The notes: generated by a model from the letters alone, not told the origin. Positions 21,839 through 32,358 are shown, counted from the stretch's first letter. The stretch is 54,339 nucleotides of DNA from Pseudomonas sp. Ant30-3 (GCF_000690905.1 NZ_JMCL01000044.1:1-54339), one strand, 5' to 3'. Program-made: numbers and translations.

Positions 21839-22900
21839 GTGATTGAAGCTGACCGTCTGATTGCCGCCACGCCGGCCCCCCGCGACCGTGAAGAGGTGCA
21901 GGACCGGGCGATTCGTCCTGTCAGCCTGGCTGAATACATTGGTCAGCCGACCGTTCGCGAGCAAATGGAGCTGTTTATCCAGGCGGCGCGCGGACGCAAC
22001 GAGTCGCTGGATCACACGCTGATTTTCGGCCCGCCAGGCCTGGGTAAGACCACGCTGGCCAACATCATCGCGCAGGAAATGGGCGTTTCGATCAAGAGCA
22101 CCTCCGGCCCGGTGCTTGAGCGGCCCGGTGATCTGGCAGCATTGCTGACCAACCTCGAGCCGCACGATGTGCTGTTTATTGATGAAATCCATCGTCTGTC
22201 GCCGATCGTCGAAGAAGTGCTGTACCCGGCAATGGAAGATTTTCAGCTCGACATCATGATCGGTGAAGGGCCTGCAGCGCGCTCCATCAAGCTGGATCTG
22301 CCGCCGTTCACTCTGGTTGGTGCAACCACCCGTGCCGGCATGCTGACCAACCCGTTGCGCGATCGCTTCGGCATCGTTCAGCGGCTGGAGTTTTACAGCA
22401 CGGCCGACCTCGCAACCATTGTCAGTCGCTCGGCTACCATCCTCGGTTTGCCACTGGACCCGGAAGGCGCCTTTGAAATCGCCCGACGCGCCCGTGGAAC
22501 TCCGCGCATCGCCAACCGTCTGTTGCGACGGGTGCGCGATTTTGCCGAGGTCCGGGCCAAGGGGCACATCACCAAGCCGATTGCCGACCTTGCCCTGAAT
22601 CTTCTGGATGTCGACGAACGTGGTTTCGATCATCAGGATCGACGCCTGCTGTTGACCATGATCGAGAAGTTCGATGGCGGGCCGGTCGGGGTGGACAGTC
22701 TCGCCGCGGCGATCAGCGAAGAACGCCACACCATTGAAGACGTGCTGGAGCCCTATCTGATCCAGCAGGGTTACATCATGCGCACACCGCGGGGGCGGGT
22801 GGTTACGCGACATGCCTATTTGCATTTCGGCTTAAACATTCCGTCACGATTGGGCGAGATGCCCGTGGTAGACGAATTCCTCGATGCAGTGGACGATTAA
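21839..22900 (+). CDS. ruvB: Holliday junction branch-migration ATPase RuvB
   Basis: A 353-residue AAA+ motor that drives branch migration. Walker A is GPPGLGKTT and Walker B is [10 protein letters not shown]. Sensor I (GATTRAG) and the arginine-finger region ([11 protein letters not shown]) follow, with a C-terminal winged helix ending near [17 protein letters not shown] 21839 is immediately after the ruvA stop; length and MIEADRLI start match the family. Confidence 0.98.
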   Translation: MIEADRLIAATPAPRDREEVQDRAIRPVSLAEYIGQPTVREQMELFIQAARGRNESLDHTLIFGPPGLGKTTLANIIAQEMGVSIKSTSGPVLERPGDLAALLTNLEPHDVLFIDEIHRLSPIVEEVLYPAMEDFQLDIMIGEGPAARSIKLDLPPFTLVGATTRAGMLTNPLRDRFGIVQRLEFYSTADLATIVSRSATILGLPLDPEGAFEIARRARGTPRIANRLLRRVRDFAEVRAKGHITKPIADLALNLLDVDERGFDHQDRRLLLTMIEKFDGGPVGVDSLAAAISEERHTIEDVLEPYLIQQGYIMRTPRGRVVTRHAYLHFGLNIPSRLGEMPVVDEFLDAVDD

Positions 22901-23027
22901 TTAACTTTTGCGTGATGAATTTTCGGGCATTGTACTGTCCCAGGACCGTACTTTCGCGAGAAAGCCGCAGAACAATGAAAAACAGTTGCCTCGCCGGATT
23001 GGCAACCTGAGGAGTAAGCACTAGAGT

Positions 23028-23495
23028 ATGCGCGCGCAAAACGGGCTTGAGCCGTTCGCACATCGTTGTCGCGTTTATTACGAAGACACCGACGCGGGCG
23101 GCATCGTGTATTACGTCAATTACCTCAAGTTTATGGAACGGGCTCGCACCGAGCGGCTCCGGGCGTTGGGCTTTGCCCAATCCCAGCTGGCAGGGGAGGA
23201 CCTGTTGTTTGTCGTGCATTCCAGCGAAGCGCGTTACCACGCGCCGGCGCGACTGGACGACGAGCTTCTGGTAAGTGCAGAAGTAATCGAATTGAACCGT
23301 GTCAGCCTGCGTTTCAAGCAGCAGGTCAGACGGGCTACAGATGATGCGCTGCTCTGTGAAGGGCAGTTTTTGGTGGCCTGTGTGCGCACTGAAAGTTTAA
23401 AACCCCGGGCCATTCCCGAAGCTCTACGTGCGGCCTTTGCCGACGTGAGCGGCGCGGGTACACACTCAAAGCAGGAGATAAAGCGTGGAAGCTAA
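23028..23495 (+). CDS. ybgC: Tol-Pal system-associated acyl-CoA thioesterase YbgC
   Basis: A 155-residue hot-dog-fold thioesterase. The active-site segment is [24 protein letters not shown], with the catalytic Asp in EDTD. Homologues hydrolyse acyl-CoA and associate with phospholipid synthesis proteins at the inner membrane. It begins the tol cluster and overlaps the tolQ start by 11 bases. ATG 23028 follows GAGGAG some distance upstream. Between ruvB and this gene (22901-23027) no terminator is evident. Confidence 0.95.
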   Translation: MRAQNGLEPFAHRCRVYYEDTDAGGIVYYVNYLKFMERARTERLRALGFAQSQLAGEDLLFVVHSSEARYHAPARLDDELLVSAEVIELNRVSLRFKQQVRRATDDALLCEGQFLVACVRTESLKPRAIPEALRAAFADVSGAGTHSKQEIKRGS

Positions 23496-24180
23496 CGTCG
23501 TCGACCATTCCTCCATGTGGAGCCTGGTCAGCAATGCCAGTATCGTGGTGCAACTGGTAATGCTGATCCTGGTAGCCGCATCGGTGACCTCATGGATCAT
23601 GATCTTTCAGCGCAGCAACTTGCTGCGCGCCGGTCGACGTGCCCTGGAGAGCTTTGAAGAGCGCTTCTGGTCCGGTATCGACCTGTCAAAACTGTACCGT
23701 CAGGCCGGCAGCAATCCTGATCCGGACTCGGGCGTCGAGCAAATCTTCCGCGCCGGCTTCAAGGAATTCTCCCGTCTGCGTCAGCAGCCAGGCGTTGATC
23801 CGGAAGCGGTCATGGAAGGTGTGGCCCGTGCCATGCGCGTCGCCATTTCCCGCGAAGAAGAAAAGCTCGAACAAAGCCTGCCGTTCCTCGCCACCGTGGG
23901 TTCCGTCAGCCCGTACATCGGCCTGTTCGGCACCGTCTGGGGCATCATGAACTCCTTCCGTGGCCTGGCCACTGCCCAGCAAGCGACCCTGGCCACCGTG
24001 GCTCCGGGTATCGCCGAGGCACTGATTGCTACGGCAATCGGCCTGTTTGCCGCCATCCCGGCCGTTATCGCTTACAACCGTTTTGCTGCACGCAGCGAAA
24101 CCTTGCTGGGCCGTTACTACACCTTCGCCGATGAATTCCAGGCGATCCTGCACCGCAAAGTGCACACCAGCGAAGAATAA
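23485..24180 (+). CDS. tolQ: Tol-Pal system proton-channel subunit TolQ
   Basis: A 231-residue inner-membrane protein of the ExbB/MotA family. Membrane segments lie at about 15-38, 135-160 and 170-195 ([19 protein letters not shown] and [20 protein letters not shown]). With TolR it converts proton-motive force into motion of TolA during division and outer-membrane upkeep. The start is GTG 23485, inside the end of ybgC, with GGAGATAAAGC upstream. Confidence 0.97.
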   Translation: MEANVVDHSSMWSLVSNASIVVQLVMLILVAASVTSWIMIFQRSNLLRAGRRALESFEERFWSGIDLSKLYRQAGSNPDPDSGVEQIFRAGFKEFSRLRQQPGVDPEAVMEGVARAMRVAISREEEKLEQSLPFLATVGSVSPYIGLFGTVWGIMNSFRGLATAQQATLATVAPGIAEALIATAIGLFAAIPAVIAYNRFAARSETLLGRYYTFADEFQAILHRKVHTSEE

Positions 24181-24194
24181 GCAGGTAATTTCCA

Positions 24195-24656
24195 ATGGCT
24201 TTAATCGCTCGAGCTCGCAAAAAGCGCAAGCCGGTTGCCGAGATGAACGTAGTGCCTTACATCGACGTGATGTTGGTACTGCTGGTCATCTTCATGGTGA
24301 CCGCGCCGATGCTCAATCAGGGCGTGAAAGTTGATCTGCCCAAGGTTTCCAGCGAAGCCTTGCCGCAGGACAACAACACCCAGGTCCTGACCATTTCGAT
24401 CAAGGCTGACAAGACCTATTACTGGAACCTTGGCAGCGAAGTCGACACCGAAAAGCAGCAGGACAAGGCCATGACCTTGCCGCAGATGACTGACGCGGTG
24501 ACCAAAATCATTCGCGCCGGCACCGAAGGCGGCAAGCGCACTCAGGTCTTCATTCGTGGCGACAAGACTGTCGATTACGGCGCCGTCATGGGTGCCATGG
24601 GCGGATTGCAGAAAGCCGGGGTCGGTAATGTTGGCTTGATTACCGAGGCGCCCTGA
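24195..24656 (+). CDS. tolR: Tol-Pal system protein TolR
   Basis: A 153-residue ExbD/TolR protein. A short basic N-terminus precedes one membrane helix, PYIDVMLVLLVIFMVTAPML, with the proton-path Asp in YIDVM. A periplasmic domain follows and ends near VGLITEAP. Its stop overlaps the tolA ATG (TGATG context), indicating coupled translation. Confidence 0.96.
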   Translation: MALIARARKKRKPVAEMNVVPYIDVMLVLLVIFMVTAPMLNQGVKVDLPKVSSEALPQDNNTQVLTISIKADKTYYWNLGSEVDTEKQQDKAMTLPQMTDAVTKIIRAGTEGGKRTQVFIRGDKTVDYGAVMGAMGGLQKAGVGNVGLITEAP

Positions 24657-25735
24657 TGCAGCAAATGCGAGAGCCGTCCGCCTCGGAAAGCTACTTCTGG
24701 CCTAGTGTCTGGGCGATCTTCCTGCACGTGTTGGTGTTCGGCATGCTGTTCGTCAGTTTCGCCTTCACACCGGAACTGCCGCCGGCCAAGCCGATTGTCC
24801 AGGCAACCCTGTATCAACTGAAATCGAAAAGTCAGGCGACCACCCAGACCAATCAGAAGATTGCGGGTGAGGCGAAGAAATCCGCCGCGCGCCAGACTGA
24901 AGTCGAACAGATGGAACAGAAAAAGATCGAGCAGGAAGCGATCAAGGCCGCGGAACAAAAGAAGGAATATGCGGCTCAAAAAGCCGAAGAATCCAAGAAG
25001 GCCGACGAGACCAAGAAAGCGGAAGAGGCTAAAAAGGCTGACGAAGCCAAGAAAGCCGATGAAGCCAAGAAGACCGCCGAAGCCAAAAAGGTCGAAGAGA
25101 AACAGCTGGCTGATATAGCCAAGAAAAAATCTGAAGAAGAAGCCAAAAAAGCTGCAGAAGAAGAGGCCAAGAAAGCGGCGGCGGAAGAGGCGAAGAAAAA
25201 GATCGTCGAAGACGCCAAGAAGAAAGCCGCAGAAGACGCCAAGAAGAAATCCGACGCTGAAGAGGCGAAGAAGAAAGTCGCCGAAGACGCGAAGAAGAAA
25301 GCTGCTGCCGATGCTGCGAAGAAAAAATCGCAGGAAGCGGCACGCAAATCCGCCGAAGAGAAAAAGGCTCAGGCCTTGGCTGATCTGCTTTCCGACACGC
25401 CACAGCGTCAACAGGCCCTGGCAGATGAGCAGGGTGACGAAGTCGCCGGCAGTTTCGATGATTTGATTCGTGCCCGTGCAGCGGAAGGCTGGGCTCGTCC
25501 TCCTTCGGCGCGCAAAGGCATGACGGTCGTGTTGCAAATCGGCATGTTGCCGGACGGTACGGTGACTTCGGTCAGCGTGGCCAAGTCCAGTGGCGACGGA
25601 CCGTTTGACGCTTCAGCAGTTGCGGCGGTCAAGAATATTGGACGTTTGACAGAAATGCAGGGAATGAAGCCGAGTGATTTCGCTCCGTATCGTTCATTCA
25701 AGATGACATTCACACCTGAGGATCTAGCCTTGTGA
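24656..25735 (+). CDS. tolA: Tol-Pal system envelope-spanning protein TolA
   Basis: A 359-residue TolA. One N-terminal membrane helix is at about 16-38. A very long Lys/Ala/Glu-rich helical rod runs through about 65-245, dominated by [12 protein letters not shown] repeats. A compact C-terminal domain (about 265-359) binds TolB/Pal and is also the receptor for colicins and filamentous phage. The rod gives strong codon-level repetition (GCC AAG AAG), which explains the Phe/Ser-rich frames read on the opposite strand. The stop overlaps the tolB GTG by 4 bases. Confidence 0.96.
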   Translation: MQQMREPSASESYFWPSVWAIFLHVLVFGMLFVSFAFTPELPPAKPIVQATLYQLKSKSQATTQTNQKIAGEAKKSAARQTEVEQMEQKKIEQEAIKAAEQKKEYAAQKAEESKKADETKKAEEAKKADEAKKADEAKKTAEAKKVEEKQLADIAKKKSEEEAKKAAEEEAKKAAAEEAKKKIVEDAKKKAAEDAKKKSDAEEAKKKVAEDAKKKAAADAAKKKSQEAARKSAEEKKAQALADLLSDTPQRQQALADEQGDEVAGSFDDLIRARAAEGWARPPSARKGMTVVLQIGMLPDGTVTSVSVAKSSGDGPFDASAVAAVKNIGRLTEMQGMKPSDFAPYRSFKMTFTPEDLAL

Positions 25736-27033
25736 GAAACCTTCTTCGAGGAATGCTTGTCGTTATCTGCTGCCTGGCAGGTATGGCGACAGCCGATGAA
25801 AAAAACATTTTGGTCACCAGCGGCAGTGACCGCGCTGCGCCGATCGCTATCGTACCGTTTGGCAACCAGGGCGGCAGCGTGCTGCCGGACGACATGGCCG
25901 AGATCATCGGCAATGACCTGCGCAACTCGGGTTACTACGCACCGATTCCAAAACAGAACATGATCAGCCAGCCAAGCCAGGCCAGCGAAATCATCTTCCG
26001 CGACTTCAAGGCGCTGGGTGCCCAGTACGTCATGGTTGGCAGCATTGCTCCCGCGGGCGGTCGCCTGCAGGTTCAATACGCTTTGTTCAACGTCGCTACC
26101 GAGCAGCAAGTGCTTACCGGCAGCGTGTCGGGCAGTGTTGACCAGTTGCGTGACATGTCGCACTACATCTCCGACCAGTCGTTCGAAAAACTCACCGGTA
26201 TCAAAGGTGCGTTCTCGACGCGTCTGCTGTATGTAACGGCTGAGCGTTTCTCCGAGAAGAACACGCGTTACACGCTGCAACGTTCGGACTACGACGGTGC
26301 GCGCGCCGTGACTCTGCTGCAATCGCGCGAGCCGATCCTGTCGCCGCGGTTTGCACCGGATGGCAAGCGCATCGCCTACGTGTCGTTTGAACAGAAGCGT
26401 CCGCGCATCTTCATGCAGAACATCGACACCGGTCGCCGTGAGCAGATCACCAACTTCGAAGGCCTGAACGGCGCACCAGCCTGGTCGCCGGATGGCAATC
26501 GCCTGGCGTTCGTGCTGTCGAAAGACGGTAACCCGGACATTTATGTGATGAACCTGGGTTCGCGTCAGATCACTCGCGTCACTAACGGTCCCGGCATTAA
26601 CACCGAACCGTTCTGGGGCAAGGATGGTTCGACCATCTATTTCACTTCCGACCGTGGCGGCAAACCGCAAATCTACAAAACCAGTGCAAGTGGTGGTGGT
26701 GCGGAGCGCGTGACCTTTATCGGTAACTACAACGCAAATCCAAAGCTTTCGGCCGATGAAAAGACCCTCGTGATGATCCATCGTCAGGATGGCTTCACTA
26801 ATTTCAAGGTCGCGGCCCAGGATTTGCAGCGCGGAAGTGTAAAAATTCTAACTGATAGCACTCTGGACGAGTCGCCTACTGTTGCGCCCAACGGCACCAT
26901 GGTAATCTACGCCACCCGCCAGCAGGGCCGGGGAGTCTTGATGCTCGTGTCCATTAATGGACGCGTAAGGCTCCCGCTTCCTACCGCACAAGGCGAAGTC
27001 AGAGAACCTTCCTGGTCCCCTTACCTGAACTGA
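25732..27033 (+). CDS. tolB: Tol-Pal system periplasmic beta-propeller TolB
   Basis: A 433-residue periplasmic protein. A signal peptide of about 21 residues ([18 protein letters not shown]) is followed by an N-terminal alpha/beta domain ([11 protein letters not shown]) and a six-bladed WD40-like/PD40 propeller (repeated [13 protein letters not shown] and [12 protein letters not shown] motifs). TolB binds Pal and the TolA C-terminus. GTG 25732 is used, overlapping the tolA stop. Confidence 0.97.
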   Translation: MRNLLRGMLVVICCLAGMATADEKNILVTSGSDRAAPIAIVPFGNQGGSVLPDDMAEIIGNDLRNSGYYAPIPKQNMISQPSQASEIIFRDFKALGAQYVMVGSIAPAGGRLQVQYALFNVATEQQVLTGSVSGSVDQLRDMSHYISDQSFEKLTGIKGAFSTRLLYVTAERFSEKNTRYTLQRSDYDGARAVTLLQSREPILSPRFAPDGKRIAYVSFEQKRPRIFMQNIDTGRREQITNFEGLNGAPAWSPDGNRLAFVLSKDGNPDIYVMNLGSRQITRVTNGPGINTEPFWGKDGSTIYFTSDRGGKPQIYKTSASGGGAERVTFIGNYNANPKLSADEKTLVMIHRQDGFTNFKVAAQDLQRGSVKILTDSTLDESPTVAPNGTMVIYATRQQGRGVLMLVSINGRVRLPLPTAQGEVREPSWSPYLN

Positions 27034-27088
27034 CGCGGCGCTTTACCGTTTTACTTGACACACATTGGGGTTCATTAGGAGTTTTACG

Positions 27089-27589
27089 ATGGAAATGCTG
27101 AAGTTTGGTAAGTTTGCTGCTCTGGCTCTGGCTTTGTCCGTAGCCGTTGGTTGCTCGTCTAAAGGCGGCGACAATGCCGGTGAAGGCGCAGCTGTTGATC
27201 CAAACGCTGGTTACGGCGCAAATACCGGTGCCGTTGACGGTTCCCTGAGCGAAGAAGCTGCTCTGCGCGCGATCACCACCTTCTACTTCGAATACGACAG
27301 TTCGGACCTGAAGCCAGAAGCCATGCGCGCTCTGGACGTTCACGCCAAAGACCTGAAAGCAAACGGCGCTCGCGTTGTTCTGGAAGGCAACACCGACGAA
27401 CGTGGTACTCGTGAGTACAACATGGCACTGGGCGAGCGTCGTGCGAAAGCCGTTCAGCGCTACCTGGTACTGCAAGGTGTTTCCCCAGCTCAGCTGGAAC
27501 TGGTTTCCTACGGCGAAGAGCGTCCAGTTGCTACCGGCAACGACGAGCAGTCCTGGGCTCAAAACCGTCGCGTCGAACTGCGTAAGTAA
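27089..27589 (+). CDS. oprL: Peptidoglycan-associated lipoprotein OprL (Pal)
   Basis: A 166-residue outer-membrane lipoprotein. The signal peptide ends in a lipobox (SVAVGC, Cys at about residue 21). A flexible Gly/Asp/Ala linker leads to an OmpA-like peptidoglycan-binding domain: [16 protein letters not shown] carries the conserved Asp and the NxxLGERRA-type Arg that hold diaminopimelate. ATG 27089 follows TAGGAG. An in-frame ATG upstream at 27065 lacks a ribosome-binding site and would disrupt the signal peptide. Confidence 0.97.
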   Translation: MEMLKFGKFAALALALSVAVGCSSKGGDNAGEGAAVDPNAGYGANTGAVDGSLSEEAALRAITTFYFEYDSSDLKPEAMRALDVHAKDLKANGARVVLEGNTDERGTREYNMALGERRAKAVQRYLVLQGVSPAQLELVSYGEERPVATGNDEQSWAQNRRVELRK

Positions 27590-27595
27590 TTCGCC

Positions 27596-28432
27596 ATGCG
27601 AACGTGCCGTCGTGCTGTAACTGTTTTGGCCCTCAGCCTCGCACCGCTTGCGGTGTGGGCTGCGGTTCCTGTGGTCGACAACAATACCGGCTATAACAAT
27701 AGCGGGAGTAGTTATCCGCCTGCGGGTTACGGTACGAACGGCGCCTATGCCGGGGGAGGGGTTTCGGCCCCTGTCTCGGCACAGGGCGAGCTGTTCAACC
27801 AACTGCAATCGATGCAGGAGCAGATCTCGCGCCAACAAGGCATCATCGAAGTTCTGCAAAACGATGTAGCGCGCATGAAGCAGGAAAGCCTGGAGCGATA
27901 CCAGGATCTTGATCGGCGCATAGGATCCGGCGTAGCACCAGCCGCAACTCCTGAGAATTCTTCAACCGGTGGTGATCCTGGTGCCGCCGGTGCAGCAGCT
28001 GGTGCAGGGGCGGCCGCCGCTGCCACTGCACCGCCTGCGGGTAGCGAACCGGCCGATCCGGCGAAGGAAAAACTGTATTACGATGCAGCCTTCGACTTGA
28101 TCAAAGCCAAGGATTTCGACAAGGCCAGTCAGGCCTTCGCCGCTTTCCTGCGCAAATACCCGAACAGTCAGTACTCGGGTAATGCCCAGTACTGGTTGGG
28201 CGAAGTCAACCTGGCGAAAGGCGATCTGCAAGGTGCAGGTCAGGCGTTTGCCAAGGTTTCGCAGCTGTATCCCAAGCACAACAAAGTGCCTGATTCGCTG
28301 TACAAGCTGGCTGATGTAGAACGCCGCCTTGGTCATGCCGACAAGGTCAAAGGCATTCTGCAGCAGGTGGTGTCGCAGTATCCGGGCACTTCCGCTGCTC
28401 AGCTCGCCCAGCGCGATCTGCAGCGTATGTAA
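27596..28432 (+). CDS. cpoB: Cell division coordinator CpoB (YbgF)
   Basis: A 278-residue periplasmic protein. The signal peptide is about 20 residues (ALSLAPLAVWA). An N-terminal trimerising coiled coil at about 65-105 (QLQSMQEQISRQQGIIEVLQ) and an Ala/Gly-rich linker precede C-terminal TPR repeats at about 155-275. CpoB links peptidoglycan synthesis by PBP1B to Tol-driven outer-membrane constriction. It starts 6 bases after the oprL stop and ends the cluster at a terminator. Confidence 0.95.
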   Translation: MRTCRRAVTVLALSLAPLAVWAAVPVVDNNTGYNNSGSSYPPAGYGTNGAYAGGGVSAPVSAQGELFNQLQSMQEQISRQQGIIEVLQNDVARMKQESLERYQDLDRRIGSGVAPAATPENSSTGGDPGAAGAAAGAGAAAAATAPPAGSEPADPAKEKLYYDAAFDLIKAKDFDKASQAFAAFLRKYPNSQYSGNAQYWLGEVNLAKGDLQGAGQAFAKVSQLYPKHNKVPDSLYKLADVERRLGHADKVKGILQQVVSQYPGTSAAQLAQRDLQRM

Positions 28433-28454
28433 GGCTGCTTGACTGATTTCGAAG

Positions 28455-28480
28455 AAACCCGCGCTTGTCGCGGGTTTTTT
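28455..28480 (+). terminator. Terminator at the end of the tol-oprL cluster
   Basis: AAACCCGCG / CGCGGGTTT with a short CTTGT loop and a T6 run. Confidence 0.93.
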
Positions 28481-28598
28481 CGTTAGAATTCACGCCCTTT
28501 TTCTGAACCACGCTTCCTGAAGCCTGCGCGTTGGCGGGGTTTCTCGAAGTGCCTGACGGAGGCGGACAGCCTGTTTAGCTGTTACGCCCGTGGCGACT

Positions 28599-29246
28599 AT
28601 GCAAGACACATTGAGAATTACCGAAGTTTTTTACTCGTTACAGGGTGAAACGCGAACGGCCGGGCTGCCTACTGTTTTTGTGCGCCTGACCGGTTGTCCC
28701 CTGCGCTGCCAATACTGTGACAGCGCCTATGCATTCAGTGGCGGTACTGTACGCTCGCTCGACGATATCCTCGAGCAGGTGGCTGGTTTTCGTCCGCGCT
28801 ACGTTTGCGTCACGGGCGGCGAGCCATTGGCTCAGCCCAACGCCATTCCATTACTCAAGCAGTTGTGCGACGCCGGTTACGAAGTGTCACTGGAAACCAG
28901 TGGTGCACTCGATATCTCGGCGGTAGATTCCCGGGTCAGTCGCGTTGTCGATCTGAAAACGCCGGGCTCGAAAGAAGCTCACCGCAATCGCTACGAGAAC
29001 ATCGAACTGCTGACGCCGAACGATCAGGTTAAGTTTGTCATCTGCTCGCGGGAAGACTACGACTGGGCCGTTTCCAAGCTGATTCAGTACGGCCTGGACC
29101 GACGTGCCGGCGAAGTCCTGTTCTCGCCAAGTCACCATGACTTGAATGCGCGCGAACTGGCGGATTGGGTCGTGGCCGACAACTTGCCAGTGCGTCTGCA
29201 ATTGCAGCTGCATAAATATCTTTGGAATGATGAGCCGGGGCGCTGA
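28599..29246 (+). CDS. queE: 7-carboxy-7-deazaguanine synthase QueE
   Basis: A 215-residue radical-SAM enzyme that contracts 6-carboxytetrahydropterin to 7-carboxy-7-deazaguanine, in the queuosine pathway. The cluster motif C-x3-C-x2-C is [15 protein letters not shown] at about residues 31-45. It begins [17 protein letters not shown], matching family starts, so ATG 28599 is preferred over an in-frame GTG 28590. Neither has a strong ribosome-binding site. I looked for a preQ1 riboswitch in 28481-28598 and found none that I could support. queC follows 1 base after the stop. Confidence 0.95.
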   Translation: MQDTLRITEVFYSLQGETRTAGLPTVFVRLTGCPLRCQYCDSAYAFSGGTVRSLDDILEQVAGFRPRYVCVTGGEPLAQPNAIPLLKQLCDAGYEVSLETSGALDISAVDSRVSRVVDLKTPGSKEAHRNRYENIELLTPNDQVKFVICSREDYDWAVSKLIQYGLDRRAGEVLFSPSHHDLNARELADWVVADNLPVRLQLQLHKYLWNDEPGR

Positions 29247-29247
29247 T

Positions 29248-29940
29248 ATGACTGAACAACTGAACACTGCCGAAAAACGTGCGGTAATCCTGCTGTCCGG
29301 TGGCCTTGACTCAGCTACCGTGGTGGCCATGGCCCGCGCCGAAGGCTACAGCTGCTACACCATGAGCTTCGATTACGGGCAACGCTCTCATGCCGAATTG
29401 CACGCCGCCGCGCGTGTCGCCCGCGACCTCGGTGTGGTCGAGCACAAGGTGATCGGCCTCAACCTGGACGGTATGGGCGGCTCGGCACTGACGGATAACA
29501 GTATCGACATTCCAGAGGAGCTGGGAGAGGGTATCCCGGTCACTTATGTGCCAGCGCGCAACACGGTATTCCTGTCTCTGGCGTTGGGCTGGGCAGAAGT
29601 GCTCGGCGCGCGCGACATCTTTATTGGTGTCAATGCCGTTGACTATTCCGGCTACCCGGATTGCCGACCTGAGTTTATCGAGTCTTTCGAGCGCATGGCC
29701 AACCTGGCAACCAAGGCTGGCGTAGAAGGCAACGGCTTCCGCATTCAGGCACCACTGCAGAACCTGAGCAAAGCGCAGATCGTCCAGGCGGGCGTGAAGC
29801 TGGGCGTCGACTATGGCCTCACAGTTTCCTGCTACCAGGCTGACGATGATGGCCGTGCATGCGCTAAATGCGACAGCTGCAGGCTGCGCGCAGAAGGCTT
29901 TGCGGCGGCCGGCGTCAGCGATCCAACCCCTTATTTTTGA
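29248..29940 (+). CDS. queC: 7-cyano-7-deazaguanine synthase QueC
   Basis: A 230-residue ATP-dependent enzyme that converts 7-carboxy-7-deazaguanine to preQ0 with ammonia. The PP-loop is [11 protein letters not shown] (about residues 12-22). The C-terminal zinc site CxxxxxxxxCxxCxxC is visible in [20 protein letters not shown] 29248 ([11 protein letters not shown]) is preceded by a GGGGCG context and directly follows queE. The window does not contain queD or queF. Confidence 0.96.
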   Translation: MTEQLNTAEKRAVILLSGGLDSATVVAMARAEGYSCYTMSFDYGQRSHAELHAAARVARDLGVVEHKVIGLNLDGMGGSALTDNSIDIPEELGEGIPVTYVPARNTVFLSLALGWAEVLGARDIFIGVNAVDYSGYPDCRPEFIESFERMANLATKAGVEGNGFRIQAPLQNLSKAQIVQAGVKLGVDYGLTVSCYQADDDGRACAKCDSCRLRAEGFAAAGVSDPTPYF

Positions 29941-29958
29941 TTTATTTCAAATTAAGTG

Positions 29959-29986
29959 TTGAATAGTCCTTAGAAATCAGTATTAT
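29959..29986 (+). promoter_or_regulatory. Sigma-70 promoter for tRNA-Lys
   Basis: TTGAAT (29959-29964), a 16-base spacer and TATTAT (29981-29986) lie 17 bases before the tRNA 5' end, a good match to a housekeeping promoter. Confidence 0.7.
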
Positions 29987-30003
29987 ACGCGCCACCACAC
30001 AGC

Positions 30004-30079
30004 GGGTCGTTAGCTCAGTTGGTAGAGCAGTTGGCTTTTAACCAATTGGTCGTAGGTTCGAATCCCACACGACCCACCA
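30004..30079 (+). tRNA. tRNA-Lys (anticodon TTT)
   Basis: A 76-base tRNA. Acceptor arms GGGTCGT and ACGACCC with encoded CCA, D-arm AGCTCAGTTGGTAGAGC, anticodon loop CTTTTAA with TTT at 30037-30039, stem GTTGG/CCAAT and T loop TTCGAAT. The T stem reads GTAGG on one side and CCCAC on the other, giving one A-C mismatch at its middle pair. All other arms pair well. Confidence 0.97.
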
Positions 30080-30100
30080 TTTTTGTAGCAGTTTTAAAAG

Positions 30101-30142
30101 TCTGGAAGGCCCACGCAAGTGAGGATTTCCGGATTTTTTTTT
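30101..30142 (+). terminator. Probable terminator after tRNA-Lys
   Basis: TCTGGAA and TTTCCGGA can pair around an 18-base loop and are followed by a run of nine T. The long loop makes this a moderate call. Confidence 0.55.
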
Positions 30143-30352
30143 GCCCGCGATTTGAGTTCGAACTGATCCAGAGCTGTACTGCGTGACACAGGTCAGATTC
30201 ATCTTTTGCATCCTCGGGATATTCTGTAGCCTTGCGCAGCCTCACCGTTGTCCGTGCCTGATGATACTCACTCTCCCGGCGGTACCCCTGAAGGGTCCGG
30301 AGCCGGGTGTATACTCGACTTTCGCGCGAATGCGCCTGCAGGTCTTGCGAAC

Positions 30353-31411
30353 ATGACGCAGATTTCCGAACGCCTTCTGGTTCAAGCCCACCTCGACGCC
30401 AAGCAGCCCAAGCCGCTGACGGCTGAGGAAGAGGCTCATTATCGTGCCGCCATTGCTGCCGAGCTCAAGGCTCAGGACGCGGTGCTGGTTGCCCACTTCT
30501 ATTGTGATCCGGTTATTCAGGCCCTGGCCGAAGAAACCGGTGGCTGTGTCTCAGATTCGCTGGAGATGGCCCGCTTCGGCAATGCTCACCCGGCCAAGAC
30601 TGTTGTGGTCGCTGGCGTGAAATTCATGGGCGAGACGGCCAAAATCCTCAATCCCGAAAAACGTGTATTGATGCCGACCCTGGAAGCGACCTGTTCGCTG
30701 GACCTGGGTTGCCCGGTGGACGAGTTCTCGGCATTTTGCGATCAGCACCCGGAACGTACCGTGGTGGTTTACGCCAACACCTCGGCAGCGGTCAAAGCCC
30801 GGGCGGATTGGGTAGTGACGTCGAGCTGCGCGCTGGAAATCGTCGAAAGCCTGATGGACAACGGCGAAACGATTATCTGGGGTCCGGACAAGCATCTGGG
30901 TACCTACATCCAGCGCAAGACCGGCGCGGACATGCTTCTGTGGGACGGTGCATGCATCGTTCACGAAGAGTTCAAATCCAAGCAGCTCGAAGACATGAAG
31001 GCGTTGTACCCGGACGCCGCGATCCTGGTGCACCCGGAGTCACCGACCGCGGTCATCGACCTGGCGGACGCTGTGGGTTCCACCAGTCAATTGATTGCTG
31101 CTGCACAGAGCCTGCCGAACAAGACGCTGATCGTGGCCACCGATCGCGGCATTTTCTACAAGATGCAGCAGCTGTGCCCGGACAAAGTATTCATCGAAGC
31201 GCCCACGGCAGGTAACGGCGCAGCGTGCCGCAGTTGCGCACATTGCCCGTGGATGGCGATGAATACACTTGAGCGTACGCTGAAGAGCTTGAAGGAGGGG
31301 TCGAACGAGATCTTCGTGGATCCGGCATTGATTCCGCAGGCGATTCGACCGTTGAAACGAATGCTGGAATTTACCCAGGCTGCGCGGATGAAATTGGCCG
31401 GTAACGCCTGA
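30353..31411 (+). CDS. nadA: Quinolinate synthase A
   Basis: A 352-residue [4Fe-4S] enzyme that condenses iminoaspartate with dihydroxyacetone phosphate to quinolinate, in NAD synthesis. The three cluster cysteines can be placed in [24 protein letters not shown] and the C-terminal [14 protein letters not shown] segment. ATG 30353 ([11 protein letters not shown]) matches the family; the open frame extends upstream to 30248 across a TATACT -10-like element at 30310, so the longer form is unlikely. It stands alone, with a REP pair downstream. Confidence 0.96.
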   Translation: MTQISERLLVQAHLDAKQPKPLTAEEEAHYRAAIAAELKAQDAVLVAHFYCDPVIQALAEETGGCVSDSLEMARFGNAHPAKTVVVAGVKFMGETAKILNPEKRVLMPTLEATCSLDLGCPVDEFSAFCDQHPERTVVVYANTSAAVKARADWVVTSSCALEIVESLMDNGETIIWGPDKHLGTYIQRKTGADMLLWDGACIVHEEFKSKQLEDMKALYPDAAILVHPESPTAVIDLADAVGSTSQLIAAAQSLPNKTLIVATDRGIFYKMQQLCPDKVFIEAPTAGNGAACRSCAHCPWMAMNTLERTLKSLKEGSNEIFVDPALIPQAIRPLKRMLEFTQAARMKLAGNA

Positions 31412-31435
31412 GGTTTGTCAGTCAAGTCGCAAAAC

Positions 31436-31540
31436 TGTGGGAGCGAGCCTGCTCGCGAAGAGGGAGTGTCAGTCGACATTAGTGTTTGCTGATATGCCGT
31501 CTTCGTCGGAATGCCGCCCAGAGCAGGCTCGCTCCCACAG
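31436..31540. repeat. Inverted REP palindrome pair
   Basis: TGTGGGAGCGAGCCTGCTCG (31436-31455, then CGAAG) and GAGCAGGCTCGCTCCCACAG (31521-31540) lie between the convergent nadA and RDD genes. Confidence 0.85.
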
Positions 31541-31559
31541 TGATTTTTGCTCTTTACAA

Positions 31560-32048
31560 TCACTTGGTCTTCTTCGGAATACGTACAAGCTGCGTGTTGG
31601 AATACATGTCATGCCAGCTGCGCTTCTGTTGGTCGAAGGCCGACCAGAAGAACCCGAGCCCGACACACAGCAGCGAAGCGATTGACACCACAAATCGCAA
31701 CAGCGCCTGCCACAGACTGATCGATGAGCCGTCCGCATTCTGCACGCGAATCGACCACACTTGCATGCCCAGGGTCTGACCTGACCAGGTCCAGAACTTG
31801 GCAAAGAATCCGAACAACACAAACAACAACACCGTAGACAGCAACGGGTCGCCGTCCAGCGCACCCGCGTCGGTCAGCGCGCGCATTCTCTCTTCGCCGA
31901 TGATCGCCATCTGAATCATCTTGTACACGCCGCCGGTGACGATCAGCAGGGCAGTGCACAAGAGGAAATCGTAAAACATCGCTGCCAGACGACGACCCAG
32001 GGTCGCGGCGGGAAATTCCCCCTGGGGTTGCAGCAGATGTTTCGACAT
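31560..32048 (-). CDS. RDD family membrane protein
   Basis: A 162-residue inner-membrane protein. The RDD family N-terminal segment LGRRLAAMFYDFLL, with Arg and Asp in the first helix, is at about 14-27. Three to four hydrophobic helices follow, with the conserved QTLGMQVWSIRV and the C-terminal WHDMYSNTQLV motif. RDD proteins are poorly understood; some are proposed Na+(or Li+)/H+ antiporters. ATG 32048 is chosen because MSKHLLQPQGE follows GAGAG; six upstream codons are possible. It is likely monocistronic. Confidence 0.88.
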   Translation of the reverse strand: MSKHLLQPQGEFPAATLGRRLAAMFYDFLLCTALLIVTGGVYKMIQMAIIGEERMRALTDAGALDGDPLLSTVLLFVLFGFFAKFWTWSGQTLGMQVWSIRVQNADGSSISLWQALLRFVVSIASLLCVGLGFFWSAFDQQKRSWHDMYSNTQLVRIPKKTK

Positions 32049-32098
32049 GGCACGGCTCTCGTTCAAAGGGGAACGCCATTTTACGGATTTACGCGCAT

Positions 32099-32135
32099 AA
32101 AAAAGCCCCTGATGTCAGCATCAGGGGCTTTTTCG
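32099..32135. terminator. Terminator between the cold-shock gene and the RDD gene
   Basis: AAAAAGCCCCTGATG / CATCAGGGGCTTTTT with a TCAG loop. It is symmetric and strong. On the minus strand it ends the cold-shock protein transcript. Confidence 0.93.
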
Positions 32136-32145
32136 TTACAGAAGA

Positions 32146-32358
32146 TTAAGCTTCTGCCTGAACCTCATCAGCCTGCATGCCTTTCTGGCCCTGCACTGCA
32201 ACGAAGGTCACTTTCTGACCTTCTTTGAGGCTTTTGAAGCCGTTGCCCTGAATCGCGCGGAAATGCACGAACAGATCCGGCCCGCTTTCTGGAGTGATAA
32301 AACCAAAACCTTTCTCGTCGTTAAACCACTTGACGGTACCGCTCTGACGTTGGGACAT
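32146..32358 (-). CDS. Cold-shock protein (CspA family)
   Basis: A 70-residue single cold-shock domain, an RNA chaperone. RNP motifs are KGFGFITP and DLFVHF; length and [16 protein letters not shown] start are typical. ATG 32358 follows AAGGAAATAAG. The roughly 400-base region upstream without a gene is consistent with the long structured 5' leader that cold-shock mRNAs use. Pseudomonas carry several paralogues, so I give no symbol. Confidence 0.95.
   Translation of the reverse strand: MSQRQSGTVKWFNDEKGFGFITPESGPDLFVHFRAIQGNGFKSLKEGQKVTFVAVQGQKGMQADEVQAEA

Noticed and set aside
24575..25537. A minus-strand frame very rich in Phe, Leu and Gly
   Set aside because: It is the reverse complement of the Lys/Ala/Glu repeats in TolA.
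28481..28598. Possible preQ1 riboswitch ahead of queE
   Set aside because: I could not find the conserved preQ1 aptamer segments.
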